Notes: generated by a model not told the origin, from the letters alone. DNA of 64,000 nt from Faecalicoccus acidiformans (GCF_014202635.1 NZ_JACHHD010000010.1:1-64000), one strand, 5' to 3'; positions 40,774 through 49,568 are shown, numbered from the stretch's first letter. Program-made: numbers and translations.

Positions 40774-40782
40774 ATTGTAACA
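40774..40782 (-). promoter_or_regulatory. Extended -10 promoter of polA
   Basis: TGTTACAAT on the minus strand is an extended -10 that lies just downstream of the mreD terminator T-tract. The -35 is poor. Confidence 0.4.
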
Positions 40783-40789
40783 CATGGTC

Positions 40790-40818
40790 AAAAAAAAGAA
40801 ATGAGAAGACTCATTTCC
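40790..40818 (-). terminator. Terminator of mreD, containing its stop codon
   Basis: The stem 40799-40806 with 40811-40818 is followed by eight Ts on the minus strand. The mreD TGA (40811-40813) is inside the first arm of the hairpin. Confidence 0.87.
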
Positions 40819-41377
40819 CGTTAAGTCGCAAGCGGCGATATTTTCTTTTTTCCTGACGTTGGATCCGATGCCTGCGTATCGTCTGATATCGCTCCATAAC
40901 CCCAAAAATATATTCTAAGGCAAAGAAAGCAAACGCATTGAATACCATTGTGCCTAATTCATGATGAACGAACCATGTTCCAAAATGGACCTGAATCATT
41001 CCTGTTATACGGTACCATCCAAAAGAAATCAAATTTCCTAATACTAATAACGAAAAACAGATACTGAATTTTCGTAAGATACCCTCTTTTCCAGACCTCG
41101 ATAAGAAGCTGACACAGCATCCCAATATACCATAAAGAATCCCATGAAATGGAAAACCCACTCCAAACAAAAGATCTTGGATCAACCCGCACAGAGCTGA
41201 AAATAAAAACCCAGTTGCAAGAGAAGTATGATAAGAAATCAAGCAGAGTGACAAAAATCCACATTGAGAAAGAAATGAAAACTGTTCAAAGAGCGGATCC
41301 ATAGGAAATATAAACTCGATCAGATCATCAATCAGAAAAAACAGCAGAACAATCAGGAGCTCTTTTTGTAGTTTCAT
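40811..41377 (-). CDS. mreD: Rod shape-determining protein MreD
   Basis: The 188-residue integral membrane protein has about five to six membrane segments, and its C-terminal tail is highly basic (RHRIQRQEKRKYRRLR). Its position, overlapping mreC by 4 nt, supports MreD, part of the cell-elongation machinery. Sequence alone is weakly conserved in this family. Confidence 0.8.
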   Translation of the reverse strand: MKLQKELLIVLLFFLIDDLIEFIFPMDPLFEQFSFLSQCGFLSLCLISYHTSLATGFLFSALCGLIQDLLFGVGFPFHGILYGILGCCVSFLSRSGKEGILRKFSICFSLLVLGNLISFGWYRITGMIQVHFGTWFVHHELGTMVFNAFAFFALEYIFGVMERYQTIRRHRIQRQEKRKYRRLRLNGK

Positions 41378-42210
41378 GATAGAGCTCCACTTCCGATCAC
41401 TAAAACATAATTAAAACTGCCGATATTGGAAACCGGACTCACATAAATCGTCGAAATCAAAGCACTGTCATTGGTTTCAACATCTTGGATCGAACCGACA
41501 TATATCCCTGAAGGATAATTTCCTCCCCGTCCCGAAGTGCTAACTTCTTGTCCCTGCGTTACACTGGCATCGTTATCAAATAATGAAACGCGGTACGCGT
41601 GAGCATCCGGATCATAACTTTCCAAAACACCTTCTACATTCGTTCCATCATCTAATGATATGCTGATGGCAATATCATTGATCAAGGTATCACTGGTTAA
41701 AAGACGAACTGTACTCGTTGCCGTTTGTACCGACTCCACCAAACCGACAGCCCCCTGGGAAGTACAAACGATCATATTTTCTTCCACACCTTGCGTAGAA
41801 CCGGCAGAAATCGTGACCGTTTGATCCCAAGCATCCGTATCGCGCGCCAAAACAGAAGCAGATACCGTAGTTGCTTCATCAAGTGTTCCGTTAAGCTCAA
41901 TCAATTCTTCAAGCTCCTGGTTACGGTTTCTTTGTTCTTCATACAGTGTTTTATAACTTCGCTGTTGAGCCAGCTGTTCATTCAAATATTGATTATCATC
42001 ATAAGCATGCCAAAGATTCGCAAAATCACTAAACATATTCGTTAAAGATGTAATTGGATAATCGATCAATCCATATTTTATATATGTCCAAGCACTATAT
42101 CCTATATTCGAAAGTGTATTTTGCCGCAACCCCATCATCAGGCATCCAAAAATCAGCAACACAATGTTGGCAATCAGCAGGATCCTTTGCAGCCGTGTAA
42201 ACTTTTTCAT
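41374..42210 (-). CDS. mreC: Rod shape-determining protein MreC
   Basis: The 278-residue protein has one N-terminal membrane helix (about 11-28), a coiled-coil region with Gln/Glu-rich heptads (about 70-105) and two extracytoplasmic beta domains (VTISAGSTQGVEENMIV, VSTSGRGGNYPSGIYVG). MreC scaffolds the elongasome. No mreB lies next to it in this window. Confidence 0.92.
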   Translation of the reverse strand: MKKFTRLQRILLIANIVLLIFGCLMMGLRQNTLSNIGYSAWTYIKYGLIDYPITSLTNMFSDFANLWHAYDDNQYLNEQLAQQRSYKTLYEEQRNRNQELEELIELNGTLDEATTVSASVLARDTDAWDQTVTISAGSTQGVEENMIVCTSQGAVGLVESVQTATSTVRLLTSDTLINDIAISISLDDGTNVEGVLESYDPDAHAYRVSLFDNDASVTQGQEVSTSGRGGNYPSGIYVGSIQDVETNDSALISTIYVSPVSNIGSFNYVLVIGSGALS

Positions 42211-42233
42211 TGAAGTCCCCCAAACTACTACTC

Positions 42234-42262
42234 ATTATAATAGGATTTCAATAATCAATCAA
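42234..42262 (-). promoter_or_regulatory. mreCD promoter
   Basis: TTGATT (42257-42262) and TATAAT (42234-42239) are exactly 17 nt apart. The -35 overlaps the left copy of the 9-bp direct repeat that flanks cassette 42268-43094. Confidence 0.68.
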
Positions 42263-42377
42263 TCGAGTTCTATACTGAAAAAATCGGAGGATGAAATTTT
42301 TTTGAGTTTTAAATAAGCCTTTGTTTATCGAACTTTTAGAAACTTTCTTCGATTTTGACTTTTTTCAACACTCAAAA

Positions 42378-42410
42378 GAAAAACCTAGTAGAATTACGTT
42401 TCCACTAGGT
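42378..42410 (-). terminator. Terminator of the 36-residue gene
   Basis: The stem ACCTAGT/ACTAGGT (42383-42410) has a partly paired interior and is followed by a T-tract on the minus strand. Confidence 0.7.
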
Positions 42411-42440
42411 ATATTTTAATTTGTCTTTTAAATATAGTGC

Positions 42441-42551
42441 TTAAACACCTTTTTCTAAATTAGGATTTTTTGATAGGTATAACTCAATACCCTTATTAAT
42501 ACCGTTTCCTAATTCTTTTCTTATTTCTTCATATTCTTGTAGTATGCTCAT
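42441..42551 (-). CDS. Small hypothetical protein, 36 residues
   Basis: The short reading frame begins MSILQEYEEIRKELG and ends LEKGV, is rich in charged helix-forming residues, and has AAAGGA 9 nt before the ATG. A terminator follows its stop. It lies inside cassette A downstream of the SRPBCC gene, after a weak terminator. The function is unknown. The good SD and its own terminator are the evidence that it is real. Confidence 0.6.
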   Translation of the reverse strand: MSILQEYEEIRKELGNGINKGIELYLSKNPNLEKGV

Positions 42552-42576
42552 TAAATCACATCCTTTCATTAGAGCA

Positions 42577-42602
42577 TAAAAAAAACCAACTATTATAAGT
42601 TG
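42577..42602 (-). terminator. Weak terminator after the SRPBCC gene
   Basis: A 5-bp stem (CAACT/AGTTG, 42587-42602) is followed by a long T-tract (42577-42585) on the minus strand. Confidence 0.5.
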
Positions 42603-42623
42603 ATCTACTCGATAAATTATAAT

Positions 42624-43022
42624 TTATTTCTCTAATATTCTTTTCAAATCCATAATAAACTGTGCTTGCTGTTTTTTTAAATATGATTTTACAAACGGCT
42701 TCATATAGAATTTCTTTGCTATTACCTGTTCTGTAAAATCAATCTCCGTTTTATCGCCTATGGAAGTGAAAATGCCAACCCAATGTCCTTTCATATTGCT
42801 ATTTTCCATATCAAATTCCCAGCGCTTATGCGGTTCTACAACAGTGATAGTAAAAGTGGTGGGATAGCCGTTTTTGGTATATTCAATAAATTGTTCTTCA
42901 TTTATTACTTCCGTTTTACTTAAATCACTTCGCCATTGAGTATATTTATCAACAGCTAAAACAGTTTCCCAAACTTTATGAATATTACTATCAATGCTGT
43001 CTTTTATATTTGAAATTGTCAT
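42624..43022 (-). CDS. SRPBCC (START/Bet v1-like) family protein
   Basis: The 132-residue protein fits the helix-grip SRPBCC fold that binds hydrophobic small molecules: VWETVLAVDKYTQWRSDLSK at the N-terminus, a beta-sheet middle (VVEPHKRWEFDME), and a long C-terminal helix. The ligand is unknown. The ATG at 43022 follows AGAGGAAG; a TTG upstream in frame would overlap the SD. It is an accessory gene in cassette A, with a palindrome over its -10. Confidence 0.8.
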   Translation of the reverse strand: MTISNIKDSIDSNIHKVWETVLAVDKYTQWRSDLSKTEVINEEQFIEYTKNGYPTTFTITVVEPHKRWEFDMENSNMKGHWVGIFTSIGDKTEIDFTEQVIAKKFYMKPFVKSYLKKQQAQFIMDLKRILEK

Positions 43023-43050
43023 TTTTGCACTTCCTCTCAAATTCCAATTT

Positions 43051-43087
43051 ATAAAGATATTATATCTTTATCCCTAACTAATTACAG
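43051..43087 (-). promoter_or_regulatory. Promoter and palindromic operator of the SRPBCC gene
   Basis: A perfect TATAAT (43059-43064) lies at the centre of a 21-bp palindrome (10-bp arms 43051-43060 and 43062-43071 around one base). A weak -35 CTGTAA (43082-43087) is 17 nt upstream and lies within the right terminal repeat of the cassette. Confidence 0.65.
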
Positions 43088-43094
43088 TATATAC

Positions 43095-43769
43095 TCAATC
43101 GAGATATTGATGTTGCTTAAAGGAAAACCAGGCATTTTTTCCAACAATGATATGATCCAATAATGGAATTCCCGTCATCTTCCCCACCTCTTGAACACAT
43201 CTCGTAAACTCTATATCTTGTGAAGAAGGAGTAGGATCTCCGCTAGGATGGTTATGGATCATAATTAAAGCATTCGCATGATAAAGATAGGCATCATGAT
43301 AGATTTCACGAGGATGAGCACAACTTTCAGTTAAAGTACCGACAAAGAGTAATTGATGATGGATGATCTTCCCTTTTGCGTTTAAATAAACACACACAAA
43401 ATGCTCTTGAAAACAAGGGCCGATCTCCAATTGAAACCATTTCACCAAATCATCCGGCTGATAGACCGAAGCTTGATAATTCTTTCTTTGAAGGGCTCGT
43501 CGACATAGTTCTATTCCCGTTAAAATCTGCAGTGCTTTTACTTGTTTAATCCCCTTAATTTCCATCAACTCTTCCAAACGTAAATCAAAGAGTCGGTTAA
43601 GATTCTCAGAAAGGTCCAAAACTTCTTCGGCCAAATCAAAAACACTCTTTTCTCGATTTCCGCTTTGCAGCAACAAGCATAAGATCTCCAAATCACTCAA
43701 ATAATGCAGACCATAACGAATCGCTTTTTCGCGCGGCCTTAGATTCATACTCATCTCTTTTACCTTCAT
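43095..43769 (-). CDS. radC: RadC family JAB-domain protein
   Basis: The 224-residue protein has an N-terminal helix-hairpin-helix region (LMEIKGIKQVKALQ) and a C-terminal metallo-JAB domain with HNHPSGDPTPSSQD, the HxH...SxxD metal site. Despite the name, a role in DNA repair is not established. Start choice is uncertain: ATGs at 43769, 43754 and 43748 are in frame, and AAGGT fits the second. radC next to mre genes is a common Bacillota order. Confidence 0.9.
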   Translation of the reverse strand: MKVKEMSMNLRPREKAIRYGLHYLSDLEILCLLLQSGNREKSVFDLAEEVLDLSENLNRLFDLRLEELMEIKGIKQVKALQILTGIELCRRALQRKNYQASVYQPDDLVKWFQLEIGPCFQEHFVCVYLNAKGKIIHHQLLFVGTLTESCAHPREIYHDAYLYHANALIMIHNHPSGDPTPSSQDIEFTRCVQEVGKMTGIPLLDHIIVGKNAWFSFKQHQYLD

Positions 43770-43792
43770 AGCATTAAATACGTCAAAAACAT

Positions 43793-43816
43793 AAAAAAAA
43801 ACACTCTTTCGAGTGT
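43793..43816 (-). terminator. Terminator of tRNA-His
   Basis: A perfect stem ACACTC/GAGTGT with a four-base loop (43801-43816) is followed by eight Ts on the minus strand. Confidence 0.88.
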
Positions 43817-43826
43817 AATTATCTCA

Positions 43827-43903
43827 TGGGGCGGCTGACGCGATTCGAACGCGCGAATGACGGAGCCACAATCCGCTGTGTTAACCACTTCACCACAACC
43901 GCC
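43827..43903 (-). tRNA. tRNA-His (GTG)
   Basis: A full cloverleaf with anticodon GTG and encoded CCA (43827-43829) is present. The acceptor GCGGTTG pairs with CAGCCGC, and the G(-1)/C73 pair specific to tRNA-His is encoded. Confidence 0.97.
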
Positions 43904-43915
43904 ATGTGCTCAATT

Positions 43916-43944
43916 ATTTTATCCAATTTCATTGAAATTGTAAA
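43916..43944 (-). promoter_or_regulatory. Promoter of tRNA-His
   Basis: TTTACA (43939-43944) and TAAAAT (43916-43921) are 17 nt apart on the minus strand. Confidence 0.65.
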
Positions 43945-43947
43945 GCA

Positions 43948-44841
43948 TTATTTAAAAATAATATGATCGTGGCGATCTTTGATAATTTGATCATTCTGTA
44001 AAGTTCCTATCAAAAGCGGGCTTTTGGGATCATGGCGGCTACGATTTGATTTCACACTTTGTTCATCGTAATTCGCATAACAGTATTTACAAAGATGAGA
44101 GCAAGTATTATAGGATCCAATATCCACCATTTCTACGCATCCACAAGGGCGTGCCTTCCATTTTGGAAAGATTTTCCCAGTAAACCGAAAAGCTTCTTCT
44201 ACACTTAAGCATACATTTTGTGATATTCCAAAAGGCGACAAATCTACTTTTTCAAAACAAGTCTGAACACATATTCCATGCTGAGTGGCGCTTTTTGAGA
44301 AAGCATCAGCTAATACAAACATATCTGTTTCTTGAATTGGTTTAAGCCGAAGTTCTTGTTGATGTTTTTTTACATTTTTATAGATATCAACAAAAGAGAT
44401 AATAATCTTATCGATCACTCCCTCTAAATCTTGACATAGTTTATCAAAAGCATGTATATGATACGAAGTCGTATATCGATCATTCAGTAAGATTGGATCA
44501 TATCGCAGAATAGGTTTTGCCAAGATACAATGTTTTTTCAATAAATGAATGGATGACAGAATATCTTTTTTATGAGATACATTGGGTTCAATATCCTTAT
44601 GATAAGGAGTCAATGTGATCTGAAACACAAAAGGAATTTTAAGAATGTCCAGATATGGAAGGATCGGCCTAGGATCCTTAGTACAGAAAACAATTAAATC
44701 GACTTCATCAAAAGATATTCGGGAAAGCTGATGCGGATCAAACGGATTTTGTACAAGAACAAACCCATCCTTCAAACGATTCATCAGCCATGGGGTATAA
44801 AACGCAACGATATCTGTGCGTCCGCTTATATTTAAGATCAT
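43948..44841 (-). CDS. DUF1848 family protein with C-terminal cysteine cluster
   Basis: The 297-residue protein begins ILNISGRTDIVAFYTPWLMNRL, typical of DUF1848, and ends in a cysteine cluster (CGCVEMVDIG, then CSHLCKYCYANY) that resembles a radical-SAM or Fe-S binding motif. Function is unknown. The gene lies between tRNA-Gly and tRNA-His, downstream of the tRNA-Gly terminator, and its SD is weak. Confidence 0.8.
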   Translation of the reverse strand: MILNISGRTDIVAFYTPWLMNRLKDGFVLVQNPFDPHQLSRISFDEVDLIVFCTKDPRPILPYLDILKIPFVFQITLTPYHKDIEPNVSHKKDILSSIHLLKKHCILAKPILRYDPILLNDRYTTSYHIHAFDKLCQDLEGVIDKIIISFVDIYKNVKKHQQELRLKPIQETDMFVLADAFSKSATQHGICVQTCFEKVDLSPFGISQNVCLSVEEAFRFTGKIFPKWKARPCGCVEMVDIGSYNTCSHLCKYCYANYDEQSVKSNRSRHDPKSPLLIGTLQNDQIIKDRHDHIIFK

Positions 44842-44856
44842 ATCAATAGCCTAACA

Positions 44857-44885
44857 TAAAAAAATCAGATTCAAAAGAATCTGAT
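44857..44885 (-). terminator. Terminator of the Ser-Asp-Gly tRNA operon
   Basis: A perfect 9-bp stem (44864-44872 with 44877-44885) is followed by Ts on the minus strand. Confidence 0.88.
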
Positions 44886-44898
44886 AGATGGAATTAGA

Positions 44899-44972
44899 TG
44901 GAGCAGGTGATGAGAATCGAACTCACGTAGTCAGCTTGGAAGGCTGAAGTTCTACCATTGAACTACACCTGC
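44899..44972 (-). tRNA. tRNA-Gly (TCC)
   Basis: A full cloverleaf with anticodon TCC and encoded CCA; 74 nt. It is last in a three-tRNA unit. Confidence 0.97.
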
Positions 44973-44982
44973 AAAAAATAAA

Positions 44983-45058
44983 TGGCGGTCCAGATGGGAC
45001 TCGAACCCACGATCTCCTCCGTGACAGGGAGGCATGTTAACCACTACACCACTGGACC
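44983..45058 (-). tRNA. tRNA-Asp (GTC)
   Basis: A full cloverleaf with anticodon GTC and encoded CCA; 76 nt. Confidence 0.97.
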
Positions 45059-45081
45059 AAAATAGATAGATTTAAATAAAA

Positions 45082-45172
45082 TGGCGGAGAAGGAGAGATT
45101 TGAACTCTCGCGCCAGTTTCCCGACCTATACCCTTAGCAGGGGCACCTCTTCAACCACTTGAGTACTTCTCC
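45082..45172 (-). tRNA. tRNA-Ser (GCT)
   Basis: A class II tRNA of 91 nt with a long variable arm, anticodon GCT and encoded CCA. It is first in the three-tRNA unit. Confidence 0.97.
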
Positions 45173-45214
45173 AAGTTAATCAAGTCAGGAACGCTACTCA
45201 ATCAGCGCTCATTT

Positions 45215-45243
45215 ATATTACCATGATGAAAATAAGAATGCAA
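45215..45243 (-). promoter_or_regulatory. Promoter of the tRNA operon
   Basis: TTGCAT (45238-45243) and TAATAT (45215-45220), preceded by TGG, are 17 nt apart on the minus strand. Confidence 0.7.
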
Positions 45244-45249
45244 CACTTT

Positions 45250-45930
45250 TTATAAAATTTTTTTTATTTCTAAAAGTCCGTGCACAATATGGTCCGCACC
45301 AGATCGACTCCTGCGCCAAGAATTCTTGGCATCATACCATATGGTTGTAATGCCGCATGAATTTGCTCCCTGAATATCTGCTTTATAAGAATCACCAATC
45401 ATAACAACTTGTCTGGGATCTAAGATTTCAAGATCCTTTAAACAAAAGGTAAAAAAATCTTTTGATGGTTTTTGATGCCCAATCGTCTCTGAAAAATAGA
45501 AACGGTCAAAATACGAAAACAATCCAGCCGTTTTAAGCCGCTGTTTTTGTTGAGAACAAGGAGCATTAGAGGCCACGCAAACACTATATCTTTTTGATAG
45601 ATAGGATACCAGTTCCATAGCGCCAGAAATCGGTACAGCATATTGATGCAATCCTTCCACAAACTTTTCTTCTAACCGGATCCCATCGAAATCGATCCCT
45701 AATTCTTTTAAAATCAAATTCCATCGGATTTGATAATGTTCTCTCTTTGTCAAATTTCCTTCTTCGATTTGAGCCCAGAGTTGATCATTGATTCGCAAAA
45801 ATGTTGGAAAAACAACTTCCTTTGAAAAAGGAAGATCAAAGGCGCAAAAAGCATCTTGCATCGATGCTAACGCACAAGCATTAAAATCTAATAATGTGTT
45901 GTCCACATCTAACAAAACAGTAGAAATCAT
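45250..45930 (-). CDS. YjjG-family HAD nucleotidase/phosphatase
   Basis: The 226-residue HAD phosphatase has motif I LLDVDNTLLDF, motif II VCVASNAP, a conserved Lys in HQKPSKDFF and motif IV MIGDSYKADIQGA. The all-helical cap and motif I are close to YjjG (pyrimidine 5'-nucleotidase). The substrate is inferred only from that similarity. The gene is on the minus strand just left of the flavin reductase cassette. Confidence 0.87.
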   Translation of the reverse strand: MISTVLLDVDNTLLDFNACALASMQDAFCAFDLPFSKEVVFPTFLRINDQLWAQIEEGNLTKREHYQIRWNLILKELGIDFDGIRLEEKFVEGLHQYAVPISGAMELVSYLSKRYSVCVASNAPCSQQKQRLKTAGLFSYFDRFYFSETIGHQKPSKDFFTFCLKDLEILDPRQVVMIGDSYKADIQGANSCGITTIWYDAKNSWRRSRSGADHIVHGLLEIKKIL

Positions 45931-46068
45931 TTTTTTATTATACTCTTTTTTTATGAAGGTGTATACAGAACTAAAAAACGAACTGTACTAGTGAATTGGG
46001 GAGATTGCACTTTTTTAGTAATTTGACAAGATAATATTTTTATGTATTAGCTATAACACCTGCTTTCA

Positions 46069-46097
46069 TTGTAGATGATACTGAACAGAGGTATAAT
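46069..46097 (+). promoter_or_regulatory. Promoter of the flavin reductase gene
   Basis: TTGTAG (46069-46074) and a perfect TATAAT (46092-46097) are 17 nt apart. From 46092 to 46118 the sequence matches the SRPBCC leader at 25 of 27 positions. Confidence 0.75.
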
Positions 46098-46133
46098 ATT
46101 TTTATAAATTGGAAGTTGTAGAGAGGTGTCGCA

Positions 46134-46781
46134 ATGAAAATAGAGATTGGGAAAGATTTTCCGCAGTATTTCAAATCCTCATATCCAGAAGAATTTGAAT
46201 TGTTTTCACATTTTGAAGTAACCGCCGGAATACCAACGGTTTTATTTGCAATTACCACATGGAAAGAAAACAGAAAGCCTAATGTATGCTTCCACGCATG
46301 GAGTTGTTTTCATGGTGATAAAACAGCTTTCTTTGCTGTTATGGGAAATCTTTATCAACACACTCATACTTATGCAAATATCCAAAGGGAAAAGTGCTTT
46401 TGTATCAATTTTCTTCCAATAAGTTACTATGATAAATTAGTAGATACCATTAACCATAACGACTACGAAGCTGATGAATTTTCAGTAGGGAAATTTGCGC
46501 TTATAAATGCCAAGACCATTCATGCCCCTATGATACAGGAGGCATTTATAAATATGGAGTGTACTTTGAAAGAAACGCAGGATTTAAGCGGAGCAGGCAT
46601 TACTTCAATGATTATCGGGCAAGTACAGCATATTTCCGTCGAAGAAGAATACGCACGGGGCTATAAAAAACGATATGGAAAAGACGGATTTATGATGTTA
46701 GTCCCTGCCCCACAAGACTTAAAAACAGGAGAGCCTAATCAATCAGCGATTGCTACGACAAATATTGAAAAGTATGACTGA
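46134..46781 (+). CDS. Flavin reductase-like domain protein
   Basis: The 215-residue protein belongs to the FMN-binding split-barrel flavin reductase-like family: an N-terminal barrel start (EVTAGIPTVLFAITTWKENRKPNVCFHAWSCF), REKCFCINFLP, and an insert region with GITSMIIGQVQHI. It may be a flavin reductase or an FMN protein with another role. AGAGG lies before the ATG. It is the only gene of cassette B and is on the opposite strand from its neighbours. Confidence 0.85.
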   Translation: MKIEIGKDFPQYFKSSYPEEFELFSHFEVTAGIPTVLFAITTWKENRKPNVCFHAWSCFHGDKTAFFAVMGNLYQHTHTYANIQREKCFCINFLPISYYDKLVDTINHNDYEADEFSVGKFALINAKTIHAPMIQEAFINMECTLKETQDLSGAGITSMIIGQVQHISVEEEYARGYKKRYGKDGFMMLVPAPQDLKTGEPNQSAIATTNIEKYD

Positions 46782-46889
46782 TAAATCCTAATTTTCCCAT
46801 CCATTTTGGATTTTTCCTTAGATAACAGCATAAATAAAGGAGAAAATGAAATTTCCCTGACTCTCATCTCCTCAATTTAATAGTACAGT

Positions 46890-46917
46890 TAAAAAACGAC
46901 TAGAAAATCTAGTCGTT
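46890..46917 (-). terminator. Terminator of the atp operon, containing the atpC stop codon
   Basis: A perfect 10-bp stem (46895-46904 with 46908-46917) is followed by a T-tract on the minus strand. The atpC TAG (46909-46911) is inside the first arm. The T-tract is one copy of the cassette B direct repeat. Confidence 0.9.
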
Positions 46918-47304
46918 ATGGATCTTGATTCGGTTCATTGCCCGTACAAGAGCAAGATTTGCACGTTTCATATTCGTCTTGCTGTCTTTCTTTTCAAGAC
47001 GTTCACGAGCCCTGCGGTATGCTTTTTTAGCGCGTTCGAGATCAATATCACCCTTGCCCTCGATAGCATCTGTTAAAAGCATGGCTTTATTCTTTTCGAG
47101 ATGGCAAAAGCCACCCGCAATGGCATATTCCCATTTTTTATCCTCTGTATCTTTTAAGATCAATCGGCAAGGAACCAAGGCCATAAAAATAGGAACATGA
47201 TTTGTCAACAGGGTCAATTCGCCTTCCACACTTGTCAGATGGATACTGTTGACCTCTTTGCTCGCATATTGTCCCTGAGGTGTAATAATCCGTAAAGAGA
47301 TCAT
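46909..47304 (-). CDS. atpC: ATP synthase epsilon subunit
   Basis: This 131-residue central-stalk subunit has the N-terminal beta sandwich (LRIITPQGQYASKEV, LTLLTNHVP) and a C-terminal helical hairpin (LERAKKAYRRARERLE). The ATG at 47304 is chosen because GGTGAG precedes it; an in-frame GTG at 47313 has little room for an SD. It follows the atpD stop by one base. Confidence 0.94.
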   Translation of the reverse strand: MISLRIITPQGQYASKEVNSIHLTSVEGELTLLTNHVPIFMALVPCRLILKDTEDKKWEYAIAGGFCHLEKNKAMLLTDAIEGKGDIDLERAKKAYRRARERLEKKDSKTNMKRANLALVRAMNRIKIHND

Positions 47305-47305
47305 A

Positions 47306-48721
<1,416 letters not shown>

Positions 48722-49567
48722 CTATCCCAATGCATTCGCTCCACCAACGATCTCTGTGATTTCTTGCGTGATGGCCGCTTGCCGAGCCTGGTTAAAGGCC
48801 AACTCTAAAGCATCCTGTAATTCGTTCGCATTATCCGTGGCACTTTCCATAGCCATGCGGCGTGAAGCTTGTTCACTGGTCTTACTTTCGAGAAATTTAG
48901 AGAACAAGACCGATTTCATTGCCATGGGAATCATATCCGCAAGCATTTCTTGTTTCCCGGGTTCAAATATCATTTCTGGTTCAAGTTTATTTTCTTCTTT
49001 CAATGGTTTGGATACAGGAAGAATCGTCTGCAAAGTTGGGACAAAAGTCAAGGTATTCTTATAATGCGTATATAAGATCTTGATACTAGAAATGTCTTGC
49101 TTTTCATAAAGATGCAAAGCCTCTTCCATCTTGCTGGAGAGAGCCGGATACATTGAATCCTCATTGAGATCACACAGCTGATCAACAACTGTATAGTTAC
49201 GATTTTTGATCCATGCAAGCCCTCTCGATCCTATCATCACGATTTGATCTTCTGCTTTTAGATCGCTCTGTATTTTCTTAAAGATATTGGCATTGTATCC
49301 TCCGCAAAGACCCATATCACTCGCAATCACAAAAACATAGGATGGTTTCGTTTTATCGCTATTTAAGTATATGGAATTTTTCTTTGCAGAACGTAAAACC
49401 ATCATCAGCATTTCTTCCAAGGCCGAAGCATATTCACGGTTTTGCTCCATGATCTGTTTTTGTTTTGTCAATTTGCTGGAAGCTACCAGCTGCATCGCCT
49501 TTGTGATTTTTTTTGTCGAATCGACTGATTTGATTCGCGCTTGGATCGCTTGTCTAGTCTGTGCCAT
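48722..49567 (-). CDS. atpG: ATP synthase gamma subunit
   Basis: The 281-residue rotor shaft has the N-terminal helix (KSVDSTKKITKAMQLVA), a Rossmann-like middle (GLCGGYNANIFK) and the conserved C-terminal helix (MAMESATDNANELQ, RQAAITQEITEIVGGA). Confidence 0.96.
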   Translation of the reverse strand: MAQTRQAIQARIKSVDSTKKITKAMQLVASSKLTKQKQIMEQNREYASALEEMLMMVLRSAKKNSIYLNSDKTKPSYVFVIASDMGLCGGYNANIFKKIQSDLKAEDQIVMIGSRGLAWIKNRNYTVVDQLCDLNEDSMYPALSSKMEEALHLYEKQDISSIKILYTHYKNTLTFVPTLQTILPVSKPLKEENKLEPEMIFEPGKQEMLADMIPMAMKSVLFSKFLESKTSEQASRRMAMESATDNANELQDALELAFNQARQAAITQEITEIVGGANALG

Positions 49568-49568
49568 A

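Larger units (their letters stand above)
42259..43103. mobile_element. Candidate mobile insertion cassette A with flanking direct repeats
   Basis: The core 42268-43094 (827 bp) lies between two copies of TCAATCGAG (42259-42267 and 43095-43103). Its 25-bp ends (42268-42292 and 43070-43094) are imperfect inverted repeats (15/25), sharing TATACTG near the tip and GGAT at the inner border. The four ends of cassettes A and B all share T4, TACT at positions 6-9, and GAT at 23-25. There is no transposase. It carries an SRPBCC gene and a 36-residue gene and separates radC from mreC. The right repeat includes the radC stop codon. Confidence 0.55.
45973..46898. mobile_element. Candidate mobile insertion cassette B with flanking direct repeats
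   Basis: The core 45981-46890 (910 bp) has 25-bp terminal inverted repeats (45981-46005 and 46866-46890) matching at 22/25, the first 10 perfectly: AACTGTACTA. It is bounded directly by 8-bp direct repeats AAAAAACG (45973-45980 and 46891-46898). It has no transposase and carries one plus-strand gene. The right repeat is the T-tract and stem base of the atpC terminator. Left of the promoter, 46006-46068 holds no gene. Confidence 0.75.

Noticed and set aside
40749-40905. Longer polA start at 40905
   Set aside because: It would cross the mreD stop and its terminator. The segment lacks PolA sequence, and the ATG at 40749 has an SD.
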